This document shows positions 59,855-64,000 of a stretch of DNA of 64,000 nt, in pieces. This stretch comes from JAGLOK01 sp963677605 (GTDB lineage: Bacteria; Bacillota; Clostridia; Christensenellales; UMGS416). The position numbers were made by a program, and so were the translations under genes. The stretch lies in NCBI GenBank assembly GCA_963677605.2, contig CAXXDX010000001.1, positions 124,001 through 188,000 on the forward strand, given 5' to 3'. Below the pieces are notes generated by a model. The model made no database searches. It saw only the letters and a program-made list of their open reading frames with translations, and had not been told where the DNA came from. Position 1 is the stretch's first letter. The number at the start of each line of letters is the position of its first letter.

Positions 59855-60853
59855 ATGAGTGCAATAAGAATAAACAATCTAAGCAAATCATTTAGTACAA
59901 AAGTACGCGGCGAAGGTTTTTCACAAAGCTTAAAATCGATTATAAAGCCACAATATAAGGATGTGAAAGCTGTGAAAGGCATTTCATTCGAAGTTGCCCA
60001 GGGAGAGATTATGGCTTTCATAGGACCTAACGGAGCAGGAAAATCCACAACCATAAAAATGCTTACAGGCATTCTTCATCCGTCTTCTGGACAAGCTTCA
60101 GTGCTAGGCTACAATCCTGTAAAAGAACGGAGAAAACTTGCCATGCACATCGGCACAGTGTTCGGACAAAAATCCCAGCTGTGGTTTCATCTGCCGCCAT
60201 CGGACAGCTTCAGGCTCTTGGGAGACATATATGAAGTGCCCGAAGCTGAATATAAGAACCGGATGGCTTATCTTGTCGAAGTGTTTGATATCGAAAATCT
60301 GCTTAAAACTCCTGTGCGAAAGCTTTCATTAGGACAGCGCGTAAGATGCGAAATTGCAGCTTCACTTCTCCACAATCCGAAGATTCTGTTTCTGGATGAA
60401 CCGACTATCGGACTTGATGTTGTGGTAAAACAAAAAATACGTGATTTGATACGAGAAATAAACACTTCATATAATACAACAATATTTTTAACAAGCCATG
60501 ATGCGGGAGACATTGAAAAAATATGCCGAAGAGCCATGATAATCGACCATGGGCAGGTAGTGTTGGATGAAAGCATAAAACGCTTAAAATACGATTATCT
60601 TAACCGCAAGATTGTCGCTGCCCGTTTCAATGAGGAAAGAGATGTCTGTGATTTGGAGTCAATTGAAGGCGTTAAAATCATAAAGAAAACTCCTTATGCC
60701 GTATCGCTCCACGTGGACACATCAAGCTCGCCTATCGGCGATGTCGTCACGAAGCTCTCAGAAGGCGGAGGCGTGGCGGATATTACAATCGAAGATCCTC
60801 CAATGGAAGAGATAATTACTGAAATATTTAAAAATACGGAGGTAATCACATGA
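59855..60853 (+). CDS. ABC-2-type exporter ATPase (DrrA-like)
   Basis: This 332-residue ATPase has Walker A GPNGAGKST (about 64-72), signature LSLGQRVRCE (about 162-171), Walker B ILFLDEPTIGLD and a C-terminal DUF4162-like region (about 250-330). This is the class that pairs with ABC2_membrane_6-type permeases in export of drugs or glycans. GAGAGGTGG precedes the ATG. It is the first gene after the attenuator and overlaps the next gene by four bases. Confidence 0.92.
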   Translation: MSAIRINNLSKSFSTKVRGEGFSQSLKSIIKPQYKDVKAVKGISFEVAQGEIMAFIGPNGAGKSTTIKMLTGILHPSSGQASVLGYNPVKERRKLAMHIGTVFGQKSQLWFHLPPSDSFRLLGDIYEVPEAEYKNRMAYLVEVFDIENLLKTPVRKLSLGQRVRCEIAASLLHNPKILFLDEPTIGLDVVVKQKIRDLIREINTSYNTTIFLTSHDAGDIEKICRRAMIIDHGQVVLDESIKRLKYDYLNRKIVAARFNEERDVCDLESIEGVKIIKKTPYAVSLHVDTSSSPIGDVVTKLSEGGGVADITIEDPPMEEIITEIFKNTEVIT

Positions 60854-61638
60854 AAACAAGAAAATATCTTACTACCTTCAGTATAAGCATCCGTAATGCC
60901 CTATACTACAGAAAGAATATCCTTGGCGGAATAATTATGTACACATTGTTTGTATATACTTTCTTTCTTTTATGGACTGCTGTATATAAAAGAGGAAGCA
61001 TTGACGGATATTCATTTAAGCAGATGATATGGTATTTCTGCACCACCGAAATAATAGCGATGAGCATGGGCGGCGGCATCTTTTACCAAATGGGTCAGGA
61101 CATAAAAAGCGGGTCAGTTGCCTATCAGCTGGGGCGACCGTACAGCTATCTCTGGTATCAGTTTTCAAACAATATGGGTTCAGTTTCTGTGCGCCTTTCT
61201 ATGTTTATAGTTATTGCAGGGATTCTCGGCACGCTTCTTGCAGGAGCTCCCGGTTTTGCTTCTGCGGAATCCATACTGTTTTTTGCCATAGCTCTTATAT
61301 TAGCGCTTCTTGTGCAGTTTTTCATAATGGTTTCAATCGGTCTTTCCGCTTTCTTTGTGGAGGAAAACAGACCTTTCTTTTTCATCTATCAAAAGCTGAT
61401 ACTGATTTTGGGCACTTTCCTGCCGATAGAGTTTTTCCCCGACTGGATGTCAAACATACTGAAGTTTATGCCTTTCTCGCTTGTGACTTGGGGGCCGGCA
61501 AAGATGTTTGTAGATTTTTCATATGAACACGCGGCATTTACGCTTTCCGCCCTCACATTTTGGGCGATTGCATCAATATCGCTCGCATTTTTAATATTTC
61601 GGAAAGGAGTGAGTAAGATTCATGTTCACGGAGGCTAA
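60850..61638 (+). CDS. ABC-2-type permease subunit
   Basis: This 262-residue membrane protein has six hydrophobic segments and resembles ABC2_membrane_6 (DUF990-like) permeases. GAGG lies before the ATG, which overlaps the ATPase stop (ATGA). It likely forms a heterodimeric channel with the next gene product. Confidence 0.85.
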   Translation: MKTRKYLTTFSISIRNALYYRKNILGGIIMYTLFVYTFFLLWTAVYKRGSIDGYSFKQMIWYFCTTEIIAMSMGGGIFYQMGQDIKSGSVAYQLGRPYSYLWYQFSNNMGSVSVRLSMFIVIAGILGTLLAGAPGFASAESILFFAIALILALLVQFFIMVSIGLSAFFVEENRPFFFIYQKLILILGTFLPIEFFPDWMSNILKFMPFSLVTWGPAKMFVDFSYEHAAFTLSALTFWAIASISLAFLIFRKGVSKIHVHGG

Positions 61639-62422
61639 AAAAATACTGCGTATATTCAGGCGCTACTTCAAACTGAATCTGTCCGCACAAATGGAATACC
61701 GCGCGAGTTTCATTGTTCAGGTCTTTGGCATGGTTTTAAACAATGCGAGCTTCATTGTATTTTGGGGTGTTCTTTTTTCCACAATGGGCGGAAGCATCGC
61801 AGGCTACGGAATGCGCGACGTCATGTTCCTTTGGGCAGTTGCAAGCTCCGCCTTTGGTTTCTGCTACATACTCTTTTACAATGTAGGCAGAATAAGCCAT
61901 CTTATAATAACAGGAGAGCTTGACACTTACCTTCTGCAGCCCGTACCCGTTCTCGCCAACATTCTGGGTGCGTCGACACAAGCAAGCGCATGGGGCGACT
62001 TCATCTACGGCTGGGTATTGTTTTTCATCTTTTGGGGGCTTAACATCAAAGCGCTTACAATATTTATGATGGCAATACTCATCGGCGGATTTGTGTTTAC
62101 AGGAATACAGATAATGGCGCACACACTCACCTTCTATATAGGCAACGCCCAGCTTATCGTCGGCTCTGCCTTTAATTTTATGGTAAGCTTCTCGATTTAT
62201 CCGGAAGGAATCTTCAGCGGTGTCGTCCGCGCTGCCGTTTACTCCATCCTGCCCGCAGCGTTTGTAACGCATATACCGTTAGCCCTCATTATGGATTTCA
62301 GCGTTGGAAAGCTCATTTTTTGGCTGTGCGGTGCAGCTTTGTACTGCACTCTGTCTGTTTTATTCTTTTACCGCGGGTTAAGAAAGTATGAGTCGGGGAA
62401 TTTGATAATCACAAGGATGTGA
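61622..62422 (+). CDS. ABC-2-type permease subunit
   Basis: This 266-residue membrane protein has six hydrophobic segments, paralogous in layout to the preceding permease. The ATG lies 17 bases inside the previous gene, with GGAG about 12 bases upstream, so translation is probably coupled. Its base composition is somewhat more GC-rich than most of the window, as is that of the preceding permease, which may hint at acquisition of this exporter. The substrate is unknown. Confidence 0.85.
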   Translation: MFTEAKKILRIFRRYFKLNLSAQMEYRASFIVQVFGMVLNNASFIVFWGVLFSTMGGSIAGYGMRDVMFLWAVASSAFGFCYILFYNVGRISHLIITGELDTYLLQPVPVLANILGASTQASAWGDFIYGWVLFFIFWGLNIKALTIFMMAILIGGFVFTGIQIMAHTLTFYIGNAQLIVGSAFNFMVSFSIYPEGIFSGVVRAAVYSILPAAFVTHIPLALIMDFSVGKLIFWLCGAALYCTLSVLFFYRGLRKYESGNLIITRM

Positions 62423-62804
62423 TTATTCGATTTAGAAGTTTAAGCTTCTCATCGAGGAATCTTAGAAATCATCATAATATTTGGAACAGGTTCGAAGTTT
62501 ATGCCTAATTAATAATATAATAAATCTCCATATATTAAGGTTTATAAATAAACTTCAAAATTATTATATTCAATAACCTACACGAATTCATTTCGTGTAG
62601 GTACTACTTTATTCTTTTTACTGCTAACAAAGCGCTTGTCACTAGAAAGCACAAACGAAGAGAGTTTCTAGCGACAAGCAAGACCTCGGCGAAAAAAGCT
62701 TTTCGTCGAAATATAAAAAAAGTGCCCCCCGCAAGCGAGAGGCAATAGAAGAAAGAAAATTAAACAACCCTTCCAATACACATAATTTAGAATATCTCTT
62801 AACT
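62423..62804. other. Gene-free spacer with four hairpins
   Basis: The spacer contains a perfect 10-bp hairpin CCTACACGAA/TTCGTGTAGG (62577-62601), which may end the exporter transcript. Three more follow: 62635-62678 (14-bp arms, one mismatch), 62686-62709 (10-bp arms, one mismatch) and 62724-62743, the terminator of the minus-strand gene pair. A frame crossing the region is not credible as a gene. Confidence 0.65.
62715..62743 (-). terminator. Terminator of the DUF7662-like gene pair
   Basis: On the minus strand GCCTCTCG-CTTG-CGGGGGGC pairs fully when G-T pairs are allowed, followed by ACTTTTTTT. Confidence 0.7.
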
Positions 62805-63434
62805 TCAGCCGGCCACCAAGTGCAGATGATTCTGCCTTGTTGCAGCTCTTCTGTAAATATACTTTTGAGCTGCCTGTGCTTTTTTCTGTGCAGTATAATT
62901 CGCAAAATACATGAGCCTGTTATAGCACATCATAAGCTCGCGGTGGGAAAAAAGCGGCTGATATTTCTTTTGCAGTGCCAGATTCTCAAGAGACAAATCC
63001 AATCTGCCACACCTTGCAAGTTTTATTAATTCCTCAGGCATACGGCTTTCAGAAACCATCTTAGTGCTATAATAGCCACCGCATTCATCCAGCATATACT
63101 CAAGGTGAGTAAAATCATCAAATTCCTTCATAAGCGACAGGCACTTAAATGCTTCAGCATCAAAGTCACGTTTAAGCCATGTCAGCTCTCTTACGCTCAG
63201 TCTTTCTTTTTTTTGCTGAGTCTCTTTTAAGAAACCTCTGTATATTCCAACAAAATTATAATCACAAAAATCTTCCGAGAAATGATATGTAACAGTAAAA
63301 TTATGTCCTTCTTCTGTTACTACGTGAACATTCTTGAACATATCTTCATCAAATATCCGTATCACTTCAAACCTGCCATAATCATGCAAGTTGTATAGAA
63401 GCTTGTCGTATAATTTTTCAGCGTATCTTATCAA
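62805..63434 (-). CDS. Unknown protein, coupled to the DUF7662-like gene
   Basis: I do not recognise a family for this 209-residue soluble protein. It is rich in aromatic and charged residues, has a helical C terminus (about 165-205; MMCYNRLMYFANYTAQKKAQAAQKY) and no signal or membrane segment. The start is TTG at 63434, with AAGGTG four bases upstream; it overlaps the previous gene by 17 bases, so the two proteins are probably made together. The pair could form a small two-component module of unknown role. Confidence 0.65.
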   Translation of the reverse strand: MIRYAEKLYDKLLYNLHDYGRFEVIRIFDEDMFKNVHVVTEEGHNFTVTYHFSEDFCDYNFVGIYRGFLKETQQKKERLSVRELTWLKRDFDAEAFKCLSLMKEFDDFTHLEYMLDECGGYYSTKMVSESRMPEELIKLARCGRLDLSLENLALQKKYQPLFSHRELMMCYNRLMYFANYTAQKKAQAAQKYIYRRAATRQNHLHLVAG

Positions 63435-63819
63435 GAAGCACCTTTTTCTTTGTATCGTATACTCCCCTGTCTATAATTCCGAGCTGATACAATTCATGAA
63501 GATTTTTTAATAGTCCCGGGACTTCAACAGCTTTCACTATTGGAACGCTAATTATCTGTCCTTCTGCCTTTGACGACTTTTTTACACGTATAAATTCTAC
63601 ATATTCCTCGCCATCGTAGTTTACGTGATTAACTTTGAATCCTGCCTGTGTCCAAAACTTTGACAGATGACTGGATGAGTTTGCCCACATTGCCCTATAT
63701 GTTTTTGCGGACAGTGAGAGCGGCGTGCCCAATATGTCTTCTATCTCTTCAAACGTCAACCTTACTATGTCGTCTTTTGCCTTTTTGAGATAACCCGTTA
63801 ATGGATCGTATTTACTCAT
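63418..63819 (-). CDS. DUF7662-like domain with C-terminal SHOCT-like helix
   Basis: This 133-residue protein starts KYDPLTGYLKKAKDDIVRL and continues with FEEIEDILGTPLSLSA and MWANSSSHLSKFWTQAGFKV. This is the pattern of DUF7662-type domains, seen alone or fused to nuclease and other effector modules. The last 30 residues (about 103-133; LHELYQLGIIDRGVYDTKKKVLLDKI) look like a SHOCT domain. GGGGAG precedes the ATG. It leads a two-gene operon at the edge of the window. Confidence 0.65.
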   Translation of the reverse strand: MSKYDPLTGYLKKAKDDIVRLTFEEIEDILGTPLSLSAKTYRAMWANSSSHLSKFWTQAGFKVNHVNYDGEEYVEFIRVKKSSKAEGQIISVPIVKAVEVPGLLKNLHELYQLGIIDRGVYDTKKKVLLDKIR

Positions 63820-63861
63820 CTAAAGTTGTCTCCCCATCGGTTCTCCCATCCTTAATATAAT

Positions 63862-63888
63862 ATTATACTAGGACATTATATTTGTCAA
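63862..63888 (-). promoter_or_regulatory. Promoter of the DUF7662-like operon
   Basis: On the minus strand, TTGACA (63883-63888) and TATAAT (63862-63867) are separated by 15 bases, about 40 bases before the start codon. The rest of the window to 64000 is A+T-rich with no further feature seen. Confidence 0.65.
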
Positions 63889-64000
63889 TTATTATTTTTT
63901 ATTTTTTATATTATTTTCTGACTTTTTTTATACTTATATTATAACTCTAGAACTTTGTTGCAACTATATGCAATAAATTGGTAATTTTGAGCGTTTTTAA

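Noticed and set aside
62642..62905. An 87-codon minus-strand frame overlapping the end of the 209-residue gene
   Set aside because: It starts inside a well-supported gene in another frame and then runs through the terminator hairpin, with no ribosome site.

Overview
The window looks like a chromosomal segment of a low-GC, Gram-positive anaerobe of the class Clostridia. The evidence is A+T-rich intergenic DNA, strong GGAG-type ribosome sites, TTGACA/TATAAT promoters, short U-rich intrinsic terminators, an iron-sulfur (two-subunit) serine dehydratase, ferredoxin-domain MinD-type ATPases, and a MinJ-like/CtpB pair resembling a Bacillus arrangement. No phage, transposase, integrase or CRISPR array was seen. 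The assignment below class level is not supported by the sequence.

Layout. 1-3300: bioY behind a BirA operator, an ArsR-controlled metal permease fused to an HMA domain, and a LytTR/DUF3021 pair. 3280-4430: hairpin-rich DNA and a seven-gene tRNA operon on the minus strand (Arg-His-Gln-Lys-Leu-Gly-Gly) with tandem promoters and a terminator. 4620-25800: mostly minus-strand housekeeping genes: MinJ-like/CtpB, malic enzyme with a PucR-type regulator, an orphan UgpC/MsmX-type ATPase, PAS-GGDEF, a B12-binding radical SAM protein, HflX with an N-terminal JAMM-like domain, an EF-G paralogue, glutamate racemase, rpsT, holA, comEC and an ECF S component. 25800-37300: a glycosyltransferase, a LiaF-like protein and a sugar locus (two TIM-barrel isomerases, two Gfo/Idh/MocA dehydrogenases, an AraC regulator, an aldo/keto reductase and a GH38 alpha-mannosidase). 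37500-45736: HD protein, aldo/keto reductase, HerA-type ATPase, YhhN protein, sdaAB-sdaAA, an MFS exporter with its HTH regulator, and surE. 45845-53863: an EAL-CBS-GGDEF protein, an eight-gene Fe-S/metal-handling operon (DUF134, NifX-like, DUF89, two ferredoxin-MinD ATPases, flavin reductase, NifX-like, Mrp) and a ferritin-VIT1 transporter. 53900-64000: a secreted protein behind a c-di-GMP-II-type riboswitch, lgt, a ZIP transporter, an attenuator-controlled ABC-2 exporter and an uncharacterised gene pair with a DUF7662-like/SHOCT-like member.

How the parts relate. Two cyclic-di-GMP enzymes and a predicted c-di-GMP-II riboswitch suggest a local second-messenger circuit acting on a surface or secreted protein. 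The most interesting regulatory element is a 28-codon leader ORF with mutually exclusive anti-terminator and terminator hairpins in front of a three-gene ABC exporter, with the layout expected of ribosome-stalling (antibiotic-type) attenuation. The most unusual protein is HflX, whose N-terminal 190 residues carry a complete JAMM metalloprotease motif. Just upstream, the hflX promoter and start region are tandemly duplicated, which creates a 21-codon upstream ORF.

All calls come from reading the sequence and from memory of protein and RNA families. No database search or folding program was run.
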